This document shows, one piece after another, positions 1-8,242 of a stretch of DNA of 20,084 bases. A program made the position numbers and the translations under genes. The stretch covers positions 1 through 20,084 of IMG/VR virus record IMGVR_UViG_3300049043_000255. One strand, 5' to 3'. Source of the stretch: a virus. Within the stretch, counting starts at the first letter, position 1. Every line of letters begins with the position of its first letter. The notes beneath the pieces were generated by a model. That model did no database searches and was not told the origin of the DNA. It was given only the letters and a program-made list of their open reading frames with translations.

Positions 1-813
1 TCGCCCGATATTATTAAAGCCTCTGTTACTGAGGCTGCTCCAAAAAGAGAAACAGACGCTGAAAAATTTCAACGTTTTTACAATCAATCGCAGCAACAAC
101 TAGGAATTTCAAGCACCTCTGCTGCTGGTAAAGGTGAATATGCGGCTACTGGTGGTTTGTATTATAATCCTGATTTTGGAGAATACGGTAGCTATCTAAC
201 TAAAGATAATCCGGATTTAGCGGAAGTTGCCCGTGTTCGCAACATGATGGCCCGACAAGCAGCGGGCACAGCAGATCCCTATTGGGCGAATCAAGATTTA
301 CTGCTAATCTTATTCAAGCTAAAGGACAAGGTGGCTGGCATGTAAGAGCAGCAACAGCCAATGATACCCGAAGTTCAAAGGTTTGGTATCTACAACGTTG
401 GACGTTCTGATTACATGCAGAATCGTCGGAACGAAGCAATCCAGAAAAACATTGAGATTCTTCAACAGCAAGCTAATGACGGTAATCAATCGTCTCTAAG
501 ATTTTCTAGATGATTACGTTCAAGAAGCACCGCAAGCAGACCCAACTGAAACGGGTCCTCGGGGGAGACATTAATTGCTCAAAATCAAGGGCCAAGCACC
601 CCTGTTAAATACGACGAAAATATGCGTCAATACGTTCCAAATCAGGGTGCTGGAAGACCTGCAAATATTCGTTATAAAGGAGCGCCCCCTCTTGCAGAAA
701 ATGCAGAACCTGAATTTGATCCTTATAAAGCACAAATTGCATCTAAAGCAGCAAATCAATATCGTCGCAGCGGTCAAGTAGAAGATCCATTCAGATCTGG
801 AGCTTTCGGCTAG
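1..813 (+). CDS. Virion-type protein, 3' part, frameshifted
   Basis: The 5' end lies outside the window and the stop is TAG at 811-813. I do not recognise a family. One protein can be followed through about four frame changes (near 300, 385, 508 and 563); each break is bridged by coding-quality sequence in the next frame, so this is one gene of at least 270 codons. It is rich in Gln, Asn, Ala and Tyr, with a helical stretch (RRNEAIQKNIEILQQQ, about 430-475) and a basic, Pro-containing tail. The segment TADPYWANQ (about 270-300) matches GDPYWASQ in the giant protein encoded at 16672-19813, which suggests related virion proteins. It lies immediately upstream of the terminase on the same strand. 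An internal virion or tail-associated role is inferred from context only. The frame changes are probably sequencing errors. Confidence 0.55.
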
Positions 814-840
814 TATTCAGTAATACTTTGAAACAGTCCT

Positions 841-2370
841 GTGCCTTCATACGTCCATCTTGCGTACCGGCGTAATGCAAAGGCAGCTGCGCAGAAATAC
901 AATGTTAAGCCACAGAAGAATTTAGAACTTATTGAGAAAGCTCGCGAAGATTTTGGCTACTTCTGCGAGTTCATGGATGAGAAGAAGAAACCAGCCAAGC
1001 ACCATCTGGATTGGCACAAGCACTTCATCACAAACGAAAACAGTAGTTGCCTGATCAAGATTGCTGGTCCCAACATTGATCTACTTGCTCCACGGGGCTC
1101 AGCTAAAAGTACAGTTCTTGGTCTGTTAACGGCATGGGCCATTGGTATTCATGCCCAGGCCAAACTCCCCCTGCAGATTCTGTATCTGTCATATACCGTT
1201 GATATCGCACGTTCTAAATCAGCAACCATCAAGCGCATTATTGAAAGCAAAAAGTATCAAGAAATTTTTCCTACTGTTCGCCTTCTTAAGAACGTCACTA
1301 GTAACGAGTATTGGTCCATTGACCATAAGTTTGCTGGTATTGATGTAACCGGTGATGAACAATTTACGCTTTGCGCTGCTGGTTTAAAAGGTTCCGTGAC
1401 CTCCAAGCGTTCTCATCTTGTGATGATTGATGACGCTATTAAATCAGCGGCGGATATTTCCAACCCTGACATCCGAAAGATGATGCAGGATAACTGGAAC
1501 GCGGTGATTGCACCTACCATGTTTGAGGGTGCCAGGGCAATCTGCCTTGGTACGCGCTTCCGGCATGACGATATTCATGTTACAACTTTTAACGAGCAAA
1601 ACAACTGGACGCAGATTGTTCTCTCTGCTATTCAGACTAATCCCAAAACAGGTGACGAAGAATCCTACTGGCCAGAGATGTGGTCATTGGACTACCTGAA
1701 GGAAAAGAAACGGCAGGCACCAATTGCCTTTTCCTTCCAGTACATGAATCAGGTTGTCAGACAGAACGAGCTGTCTCTGGCACCTGAACTGATTGTTAAG
1801 GCGGAGATTGCAACTGAATTTGACACGCTTGGAATTGGGGTTGACCTATCAGCTGGAGTCAAAGAAAAGAATGATTACACCGTCATGATTCTGGGTGGGC
1901 GTATTGGAGATCGCATCCATATCATTGATTACCGGCGCATCCGCGTCATGGGCAACCTGGAGAAACTGGACGCCATGAAAGAACTTCTCAATGATTGGTC
2001 AGTGATTGGCAAGGATGATAACGGGCATTACTTCCCGACATATTCAACTTGTGACATCTGGTCAGAAGCAGTCCAGTACCAGGCTTCTCTCGAAGCCGAC
2101 TTCAAGCGCGTTTGCCTCAATAACGAAGGTTTGTACAACCTCATCTGGCATCCAGTAAAAGGGTTCCGTGCAGACAAGTTGGCACGGTTCAGGGGAATCA
2201 TCGGCATGTTTGAAGACCGAAAGATCATCTTCAACCGTTTCCGGAATTTTCCGAATCTCTTCGAGGAACTCACGAATTTCGGCGTTAGTAGTCATGACGA
2301 CTGTGTGGATGCGTTGGTTTGGTTAGTAACCGGACTTGCCAGAAAAGGACAACTCCATCTTGATTTCTAA
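841..2370 (+). CDS. terL: Terminase large subunit
   Basis: This is the DNA-packaging motor: it hydrolyses ATP to drive the genome through the portal into the prohead and cuts concatemers with its nuclease domain. The 509-aa length is normal for the family. The ATPase domain shows a Walker A PRGSAKST (residues 84-91), a Walker B VMIDD (194-198) and a coupling motif LGTR (236-239). The C-terminal RNase H-like nuclease has its expected acidic residues: D335 in GVDLSAG, D405 and E409 in CDIWSE, and D486, D487 and D490 in HDDCVDAL. The start is GTG at 841 with no strong Shine-Dalgarno; the N-terminus before the ATPase looks complete. The gene is intact, unlike many neighbours. No small terminase subunit is recognised nearby. 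The family call is secure; the packaging type (cos, headful or direct repeat) cannot be read from the sequence. Confidence 0.95.
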   Translation: MPSYVHLAYRRNAKAAAQKYNVKPQKNLELIEKAREDFGYFCEFMDEKKKPAKHHLDWHKHFITNENSSCLIKIAGPNIDLLAPRGSAKSTVLGLLTAWAIGIHAQAKLPLQILYLSYTVDIARSKSATIKRIIESKKYQEIFPTVRLLKNVTSNEYWSIDHKFAGIDVTGDEQFTLCAAGLKGSVTSKRSHLVMIDDAIKSAADISNPDIRKMMQDNWNAVIAPTMFEGARAICLGTRFRHDDIHVTTFNEQNNWTQIVLSAIQTNPKTGDEESYWPEMWSLDYLKEKKRQAPIAFSFQYMNQVVRQNELSLAPELIVKAEIATEFDTLGIGVDLSAGVKEKNDYTVMILGGRIGDRIHIIDYRRIRVMGNLEKLDAMKELLNDWSVIGKDDNGHYFPTYSTCDIWSEAVQYQASLEADFKRVCLNNEGLYNLIWHPVKGFRADKLARFRGIIGMFEDRKIIFNRFRNFPNLFEELTNFGVSSHDDCVDALVWLVTGLARKGQLHLDF

Positions 2371-2372
2371 AA

Positions 2373-2696
2373 TTGAGAATTAGAAAAAAGAGTTTTATAC
2401 CAGCGGGACCCGAATACATTGCCTTGGCAATTACCGCAGTTGTTTCTGCTGTTAGTGGTGGCACCTGGACTGCCAATAAAATTTTAAGCAGACAAAACAA
2501 AGATATCCAGCAAGCGTTTAACTACACAAATTCCCAGAAACGAAGGATTGACATCTTGGAAGATCAAATCAATCGCATGCCCCTTGACTACGTGTTAAAG
2601 GTCGACTTCTTAAGGGAAATCCAAGAAATGCACAACAATTTTCGCGAAATTAACAATAAACTTGATAAGCTTATGGAAAAGATTTTGTCAAAATGA
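2373..2696 (+). CDS. Small membrane-anchored coiled-coil protein
   Basis: This is a 107-aa protein of unrecognised family. A basic N-terminus (RIRKK) is followed by one hydrophobic segment, about residues 15-37 (YIALAITAVVSAVSGGTW), and then by a long hydrophilic helical region (about 45-107) with heptad-like spacing and many charged residues (DILEDQINRM, EINNKLDKLMEKIL). This is the layout of a single-pass inner-membrane protein with a cytoplasmic or periplasmic coiled coil. Small TM plus coiled-coil proteins in phage late regions are sometimes holins or spanin-like proteins, but nothing here proves a lysis role. The proposed start is TTG at 2373, two bases after the terminase stop; an in-frame upstream ATG is not available. 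The 3' end overlaps the next gene by ATGA. Confidence 0.7.
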   Translation: MRIRKKSFIPAGPEYIALAITAVVSAVSGGTWTANKILSRQNKDIQQAFNYTNSQKRRIDILEDQINRMPLDYVLKVDFLREIQEMHNNFREINNKLDKLMEKILSK

Positions 2697-2878
2697 GCTA
2701 CATCCTGGAAGTAGAAGAAGACGAAAACGGTGAGCAATTCCTCACTTTTCCGGAAGATCTTCTAGAGGAAATGGGTTGGAAAGAAGGGGATATCCTGAAT
2801 TGGGACGTACAAGGTGACGGGATTGTCCTGACCAAGGTTGCCGATCCTTCTTTGTACGAACTGGAAGAAGATGAGTAA
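2693..2878 (+). CDS. AbrB/MazE-like small protein
   Basis: This 61-aa acidic protein carries the pattern of a SpoVT/AbrB swapped-hairpin domain: LTFPEDLLEEMGWKEGDIL (residues 17-35) followed by a short strand ending in GIVLTK. In AbrB and MazE families this fold is a DNA-binding dimer, acting as transition-state regulator or antitoxin. Here the protein is very acidic (the N-terminal EVEEDENGE and C-terminal ELEEDE), so DNA binding is uncertain and a structural or partner-binding role is possible. No toxin gene lies next to it: the upstream neighbour is the membrane coiled-coil protein, overlapping by ATGA, and the downstream neighbour is a Pro/Gln-rich protein. The start at 2693 fits the overlap. 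I recall similar short proteins in cyanophages; that is memory, not a search. Confidence 0.65.
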   Translation: MSYILEVEEDENGEQFLTFPEDLLEEMGWKEGDILNWDVQGDGIVLTKVADPSLYELEEDE

Positions 2879-2902
2879 AATAGAAAGATCGAGCTAAAGC
2901 AC

Positions 2903-3226
2903 ATGTTTAGAGTATATGGTGGCCAACCGGTTGGCATGGGCAATGCGGGCGCAATAGCTGGAAAAGTACCGTCTGCTCCAGGGAGTTCTCCTTATTCCGA
3001 GTTTCCTAAAGAGTATTTACAGCAACGCAACCCCTTTGGTGCTCCACCTGTTCCTCAAGCCCCGCAGCAAGCACCTCAGCCAGGTGTTCCAGTGCAGTTA
3101 GAACTTCCTTTGGCAATGGGTAGTAGTAACCTTCCCAATGCTATTGGCAATATGGCAGGTGTGGCTAATTCGCAGTTTTACCGTGGTCCTCAGCTTGGTC
3201 AGGCCGGGCTTTATTTTGGGGTGTGA
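2903..3226 (+). CDS. Pro/Gln/Gly-rich hypothetical protein
   Basis: A 107-aa protein of unknown function. The middle (about residues 45-66) is dominated by Pro, Gln and Ala (PPVPQAPQQAPQPGVPV), and both ends are Gly-, Asn- and Ser-rich, so most of it is probably disordered or extended. There is no signal peptide, membrane segment or enzyme motif. ATG at 2903 lacks a strong Shine-Dalgarno, but the frame is open from there to a TGA at 3224-3226, and composition matches other virion-associated low-complexity proteins in this window, especially the scaffold-like protein at 5127. Its place between terminase and portal suggests a head-assembly accessory role, which is inference from context only. 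Confidence 0.55.
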   Translation: MFRVYGGQPVGMGNAGAIAGKVPSAPGSSPYSEFPKEYLQQRNPFGAPPVPQAPQQAPQPGVPVQLELPLAMGSSNLPNAIGNMAGVANSQFYRGPQLGQAGLYFGV

Positions 3227-3227
3227 T

Positions 3228-3384
3228 GTGAAGACAAAGAAGCTGGTAAAGAAGCTCTAAGCATCCGGAACTTTACACTCCGGCTGAAATTAGTTTCTTT
3301 GATCGCTGGCTTCGCAAGAAGAAGGAAGATAAGAAAACTGCTAAGATCAAAAAACAGAAGGAGCAACAGGTGAATGGCAACTAG
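3228..3384 (+). CDS. Small basic protein, one frameshift
   Basis: A very short gene starting at GTG 3228, two bases after the previous stop. The reading frame begins MKTKKLVKKL and hits TAA at 3258-3260. Skipping one base there continues directly into KHPELYTPAEISFFDRWL and a Lys-rich tail, ending at TAG 3382-3384. The joined product is about 51 aa, strongly basic, with a central amphipathic helix. I remember proteins with the same KHPELYTPAEI core at this location in cyanophage genomes, which supports one gene with a one-base insertion near 3258; this is memory only. The 3' end overlaps the portal start by 11 bases. The function is unknown; the charge would suit nucleic-acid contact. Confidence 0.6.
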
Positions 3385-5181
3385 CTCTAATGCCAGACTT
3401 CAAGAAATTATCAACGCTTACATCGAGAAGGATGGCAATGCTGTTGTTGATACCAGTGTCGTTGCTTCTCACCTGGCGCAGATGAAATTATTCGGCATCC
3501 GTCAGGGTGTTGAATTTTTTCCAGGGCAAGATAATTTTGGTAATCAGCGCAAGGATTTTATTGATCGCGTTATCAAGTACAACCAACTTGATACGCGCCT
3601 GGATTCCATCTGGGATTATTTCTTGTGTGATGGCAAGGGATTGTTTTATATCCGGCCAACCAAGCAGAACTACAGGCTCTATTACTTCCGTGAGCACGAA
3701 TACCGTTCGTTCTATAACGTAGACGGTGAGTTAGAAGAAGTCATCATCATCTACAGCTACAAGGTGCGACGTGGCTTTGGTTTTGGTGACAACATTAATG
3801 TCACCAACGTCACAGGCACTGCTATCACTGGGGACCAAGGTGCTAAGCGTTATATCAAACTTTCAATTAAAGCAAAGCAAATTGAAGAAACACACTCAGA
3901 AGGCGAGATGTCTTTTGAGATGCCTTCTTTTGCCAACCCTGGAAAAACCAAAACCTTTAAAAACTCCCTTGGTTTTATCCCTTGTGTTGAGATCTTCAAC
4001 AACCCCAAAGGTTTTGCCATGGAAGGGGTTGGTGAATTTGACGCCTTAGCCAACCATATTGTTACGCACGATGAGTTGGTCCGCACCATGCGGAAGAACG
4101 TTCAATTCTTTGGTAACCCAACCCTTCTTTCCTCCAGGCCCAAGACCGACCTTATGGAGTCGGGTACAGATGGTGCCGTTCAGCGTCCGTCGATTGCAGC
4201 CAACTCGGGCTTTGGCAGTCTGAGTGCATACAGTCGGTCAACCTTCAAACAAGATCCGATCACCCGTGGTGTTGATGGGCAGATCAGAGTTCCAAGGGTG
4301 ATTGCCAACCTGGAGCCCAATGATCGTGTTGGTTATATCGTCCCGGATGCCATCACTGGCGATCAAAACGCATTTGCCCGTCAGTACAGGGAAGAAATCC
4401 GTACTGCCCTTGGTGGTGTGGATGAACTATCAATTTCGGCAGGCGTAACCGCTACTGAATACAAATCACTATTTGGTCGTGTTGCTGCTACATCCAAGAA
4501 AAAAGCAACTTCCATTTACACCCACGGTATTTGCCGTTGCTTGGAACTGATTATCTTTCAGGAAGAACGTATATTCCGCGAGACACTTGCTGCTGCTGCT
4601 GGGATCGAAAAGCCAGTAGAGCCGGCGGATAATGCGAGTGAAGAAGAAATGGATTTGTATGAAGCTGCTTTAGATGGCTTCAATAATCAGATTAAACAAC
4701 TGATGATGGCGTCTGTTCAAACACAACAGATTCCACCCGGTGTGACCGGCTTGATTCCTGATGGTGATCGTAACTATTCTCTGGAGATGGTTCAGGTCCT
4801 GTCTACGAAGATTCGACGCAAGATATTCTGAACAACTCCATTGTTGTCCGAAATCTGCAAGAATTAGGTGTTGATAGCATTGAAGCACTGAAATACCTCT
4901 TTCCGTCAAAAACGGATGAGGAACGGGCCGAGATGTTATCTGGGTTCCCGTTCAGGATGGTGAACGAATTACAGGGTGCATACTCTCAGTTCGCTCGCTT
5001 AGTGGGGGGCATGATGCAGACCCCACACCCGCAATCACCGGATTTACCCGATGGCTGCGGATCCCAGACTGGATTTAACCCCATATCTGTATCGAACCCT
5101 CGAGGCCTTACAAAAGGAGATGAGTTATGCAGGACGCTACCGTCCAATCGATCCCACAGACGAGCCAACCGTCGCCCGTAG
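3374..5181 (+). CDS. Portal protein (by position), frameshifted
   Basis: This is probably the head portal, the dodecameric ring at the capsid vertex through which terminase pumps DNA. The evidence is position between terminase and the scaffold and capsid genes, size (about 600 codons) and a mixed alpha/beta N-terminus (VVASHLAQMKLFGIRQ; FLCDGKGLFYIRP) like phage portals; no single diagnostic motif is seen. ATG 3374 has AAGGAG at 3358-3363. The first frame stops at 4831, but coding continues one frame over from about 4790 (DSTQDILNNSIVVRNLQEL) and shifts again near 5048 into ADPRLDLTPYLYRTLEALQK. The true 3' end is uncertain: the last frame stays open into the scaffold gene, and 5181 is only the first nearby stop in the preceding frame. 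The C-terminus is helical and then Ser/Gly-rich. Confidence 0.7.
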
Positions 5182-6088
5182 CGGTAGCTCCCAGCAGCTA
5201 CGTGGTGGCAGCGCCTCAGGCGCCCTCGGCTCCAGTGGCTTATCAGGTGGGTACCAGTTACCCCAAGCAGTGCCCCAGGCGAGCCCCAGCTACCAATCCG
5301 CCCCGTCTCAATACGCCCCCCAATTCCAATCGGCCCCACAGGCGGAGTCGACCTCCAGTCCGTGGGAATCGGCGTTCAACAAGGTGGTGAACCTGCTGAG
5401 CGCACCAGTTCAATCCCCGTTCCAGGCTCCACCGTCGGCTCCGACGAGCTATACCCCGGCCAACTTCGGGTCGATCAGCCCCCAAGCTACGCCACAATCG
5501 GTAGCGCCGACCTCATATCCCAGCCAGGCATACTCGCCCAGCTCTTCCCCAATCTCCTCGACTCCATCCTTGGAGCAAATCGCGGACCTGGTGGGAATGA
5601 GCCAGAACAGCCGTCAGGTGATGGACGCGTTCGGGATCGAAGCTCCGGCAGTGCTGAACAACTACGCCCTCCAGCTGGAAACAATGCTGGACAGCGCCGT
5701 CGCGTGGGGAAATCGCGCAAGTGACACGATTCAGAACTACGCCCAGTTTGCTGTTAACGAGCACCAAGAGAACCTCGCTTACAACGAAATCCTGACGAAC
5801 CCCGATGTACTCAGCGATTACACGCTGAAGTTCTTTGGTCCCGAAGGTCCTTATCCCGTGTACGAAAACGAGGCTCAATTGGAAACACCTGGTTATCCCA
5901 CTCAGCAAGTTATGCAACCTGAGCTGGGTCAAATGCCTGCTCCCCCTGCCGCTGCTGCTCCTCAGCAACCCGGCAATTTCTGGGGTGATTTCAATGACAT
6001 GATGGCTCGTGATCCCCAGAATGCCTGGCGCGTTCTGAATCAGGCTCAGCCTCAAGTTGTTGCGAACAAACTGTTCGTAATGGAGTAA
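5127..6088 (+). CDS. Scaffold-like Pro/Gln/Ser-rich protein, frameshifted
   Basis: A gene of about 320 codons just upstream of the major capsid gene, the usual place of a prohead scaffolding protein. ATG 5127 has a strong Shine-Dalgarno, AAGGAG at 5114-5119. Its frame gives a Pro/Ala/Ser/Gln-rich N-terminus (QTSQPSPVAVAPSSYVVAAP) and, after one frame change near 5270, continues as AVPQASPSYQSAPSQYAP to a stop at 6088. The second half is helical (LEQIADLVGMSQNSRQVMDA; a long helix with QLETMLDSAVAWGNRAS), followed by another Pro/Gln-rich part and a helical end (QNAWRVLNQAQPQVVANKLF). Disordered plus helical composition fits scaffolds. Without the frame change, one frame is open from 5051 to 6088, so a 5051 start is the alternative reading. 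Function is inferred from position and composition. Confidence 0.6.
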
Positions 6089-6092
6089 TAGT

Positions 6093-6118
6093 AGTCGTTA
6101 ATTGATAAATTACCGACT
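6093..6118 (+). promoter_or_regulatory. Hairpin after scaffold gene
   Basis: Inverted repeat with 11-base arms 6093-6103 and 6108-6118, one mismatch (T6098/C6113) and a GATA loop. It begins a few bases after the scaffold stop and lies in the leader of the capsid gene. There is no T-run behind it, so it is not a typical terminator. An RNA-stability or processing element is possible; this is inference. Confidence 0.45.
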
Positions 6119-6133
6119 GCTAAAATTTGTGTT

Positions 6134-6160
6134 AGATAAGACATAACAATGTCTAAATCT
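6134..6160 (+). promoter_or_regulatory. Second hairpin in capsid-gene leader
   Basis: Core stem AGACAT/ATGTCT (6139-6144 and 6149-6154) with an AACA loop, extended by AGAT (6134-6137) pairing with ATCT (6157-6160) across a small internal loop. No T-run follows. The capsid Shine-Dalgarno GGAGG is at 6192-6196, well outside the stem. No convincing promoter boxes are visible. Confidence 0.4.
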
Positions 6161-6206
6161 TTCACCCGATAAACTACCTTCCTGAGATTCTGGAGGATAC
6201 CTAAAA

Positions 6207-7374
6207 GTGTTTATTGATAACGATTTTCCAAAGATCTTAGGTGCGGAACTTTATCGTCCGCACCCTGCCTACATTGCCGAAATGGCAGTGGAGCCCGTGG
6301 TTGTTCACGACTTCACCCGTCAGCCCGGTCAAACCGTTCAGCTGGATCGCTATAAGTTCTGGGGTACTCCTGGTACCAAGGACAGCCGTGAGCGCGTGTC
6401 CGACCAGACCATCGGTACTGCCAACAGCCGGAACATCACGAAGGAAAAGGTCCTGGTGGTGCTCAAAGAGTACACCGGCCCTGCAGATCCCGGGTGATCC
6501 GACCCAGCCCAGCACCTTCAAGATTGCTCGTGAAACCCTGATTACCGCCCAGCGTCTGCTGCTGGACACCGGTAACCTGAACATGTTCCACCAGAGCATC
6601 GGTTCGCTGACCCTGCTTGACGACTATCGCCGTTGGCGCGACCGCGTGTTCATTGATGAACTCGCCAAAGCCGAAGCCAATGGTGTTGCTTCCACAACTC
6701 AAGGTGGTTACTACTTCCCTGGTGCCAAGACCAAGAATGCTTCTGGTCAAATTACCTACACCAGCACTGAGTACACCGCCGACCTGCAGCAGTTCTCGGT
6801 TCGCACTGACCTGCTGACTGTTGTCAAGGACCTGCGCAAGCGCAACGTTCCGACCTTCTCTGATGGTCTGTATCGTTGCATCTGCGATCCCACCTTCATG
6901 ATGCACCTGCGTCGTGATCCTGACTTCCGTGAGATCGCTCGTTACGCTGGTAACCCTGGCCAAGGCATGTACATGGGCAACCCCATGATGCCTAACAACG
7001 CCAGCTTCTACATGGGTCCTCAGGCTGGTCAGGGCTACTTCCTGGCTGGTGAGCCCGTGATGCCTACTGGCGTCCAGTTTGAAGGTGTGAAGTTCTTCGA
7101 GTCGACCAACTTCCCGACCAAGAACATCACTGCTTCCTTCGGTGGTACCGGCGGCACCTACGCTGCTCAAGAAGTTGCTCAAGGTTACTTCTTCGGTCCT
7201 CAAGCTGTTGGCGTGGGTATCGGCGGTCCTAACGCTCAGGTGCTCATTAACAACAACGATGACTTCAGCCGTTTCATCATCCTGATCTGGCAACTGTATG
7301 CTGGCTTCGAGATCCTGAACAAGGACTTCGTTACCACTGCTTACAGCTTTGTTTCTGACGACGGCACTGTCTGA
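6207..7374 (+). CDS. Major capsid protein, one frameshift
   Basis: This forms the icosahedral shell. GTG 6207 has GGAGG at 6192-6196, and the N-terminus reads MFIDNDFPKILGAELYRPH. The first frame stops at 6497; coding continues in the next frame from about 6490 (GDPTQPSTFKIARETLITAQ) to 7374, giving about 389 aa once one base is corrected. Patterns such as VEPVVVHDF, QTVQLDRYKFWG, RNITKEKVLVVLKEYTGPAD and LYRCICDPTFMMHLRRD resemble N4-gp56-type HK97-fold capsid proteins and capsid proteins I remember from cyanophages. The middle is Gly/Met/Asn-rich (QGMYMGNPMMPNNASFYMG), probably a surface loop. Codon use is strongly biased toward C-ending codons, like the next gene, as expected for a very abundant protein. 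Placement after portal and scaffold strengthens the call. Confidence 0.85.
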
Positions 7375-7408
7375 TAATTAAGTAACATACAAACATAGGG
7401 AAAGATAA

Positions 7409-8206
7409 ATGACCTATTTGTCCGCTAAGAAAATCTACCCAGGTAACTGGGCAGAACCACTGAACGGTTGGTACAAGAACATTGACGTTTACGCTGATAA
7501 CGCCAATGATTACGCCAAGGGTGGCCCCACTTCGGTGCTGGCCATCCCTGGCTACCGTTACTTCCAGCAACGCGGTTACCACGCTGTGTCCAGTGCTTCT
7601 GGTACAGCTATCACCGCTACTGGCGATGTGATTGTTCCTTCGCCTTACCGCCAGGACGATACCCGTCCCGACATCACCGGTATGGTGATTTCTGGTGACA
7701 CCACCCTTCCTGCTTACGTCTACCGCGCCACCATCTCCGTGGCTTCCGGTTGGGGTGACGGCCGTGTGGCTTCTGGTGTGTACGCTGCTACCGGCAACGT
7801 GATCACCTTCTGCCGCAGCAACAGCAACGCCCCTGTGTCGGCCTCTGGTGACGGTGAAGCCGTTGCTCAGGCCAACCTTAGCTCCACCACCTCTGGCTCT
7901 CAGGGCGGCGAAATCTTCTTCACCGCTGGTACCGCTGGCTACAGCGCTAACCCCCTGCTGACCAGCACCGGTACCGTGGGCGCTAGCTCCATCTACAAGC
8001 AAGTGACTGCCGCTACCACCTTCAAGGTGTTTGCCCGTGCCACCACAACCGGCACCAGCACTTCCGGTGGTTGGTACATCTCTAGCGATGACGCCAACGC
8101 TGGTCGTAAGGGTTACTTCGTTGTTGAAGTGTGCTACATCCAACCTGATGTGGCTGCTGGCTACGAAGACATCGACGGCTACCTCCTGGGCCGCACAGTT
8201 AGCTGA
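7409..8206 (+). CDS. Abundant structural protein after capsid
   Basis: An intact 265-aa protein, directly downstream of the capsid gene, starting at ATG 7409 with AGGGAAAG at 7397-7404. It is rich in Gly, Ser, Thr, Ala and Val with short beta-like strands (TGMVISGDTTLPAYVYRATI; GRKGYFVVEVCYIQP), few helices, no membrane segment and no enzyme motif. This is typical of a beta-rich capsid decoration, head-vertex or tail-tube-like protein, but I cannot decide which. Its C-ending codon bias equals that of the capsid gene and exceeds that of most neighbours, suggesting very high expression. The end is followed within 12 bases by the 8219-8241 hairpin. A virion component is likely; the exact role is unknown. 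Confidence 0.65.
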   Translation: MTYLSAKKIYPGNWAEPLNGWYKNIDVYADNANDYAKGGPTSVLAIPGYRYFQQRGYHAVSSASGTAITATGDVIVPSPYRQDDTRPDITGMVISGDTTLPAYVYRATISVASGWGDGRVASGVYAATGNVITFCRSNSNAPVSASGDGEAVAQANLSSTTSGSQGGEIFFTAGTAGYSANPLLTSTGTVGASSIYKQVTAATTFKVFARATTTGTSTSGGWYISSDDANAGRKGYFVVEVCYIQPDVAAGYEDIDGYLLGRTVS

Positions 8207-8218
8207 TTGAGTTAAACT

Positions 8219-8241
8219 AGGACCAGATTAATTCTGGTCCT
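8219..8241 (+). promoter_or_regulatory. Perfect hairpin touching a start codon
   Basis: Arms AGGACCAGA (8219-8227) and TCTGGTCCT (8233-8241) pair perfectly over nine bases around a TTAAT loop. The ATG of the next gene is at 8243-8245, so the stem occupies the place where a Shine-Dalgarno would sit and would hinder initiation unless unfolded. There is no T-run. It could be a translational control element or the 3' end of the capsid-module RNA. Confidence 0.6.
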
Positions 8242-8242
8242 G

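Noticed and set aside
3374-5181. Programmed ribosomal frameshift in the portal gene
   Set aside because: Frame changes near 4790 and 5048 lack a slippery heptamer plus downstream structure, and similar breaks occur in many unrelated genes here, so sequencing error is simpler.
6241-6497. Two separate overlapping capsid genes
   Set aside because: The end of the first frame and the start of the second form one continuous capsid-like sequence (KEYTGPAD followed by GDPTQPS) after one base is adjusted.
6463-7293. Long open frame on the minus strand opposite the capsid gene
   Set aside because: It mirrors the C-ending codon bias of the capsid gene, has Val/Thr/His-rich non-protein-like composition and no ribosome site.
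7331-8143. Long open frame on the minus strand opposite the second structural gene
   Set aside because: Low-complexity Gly/Thr/His/Val product caused by codon bias of the real + strand gene.
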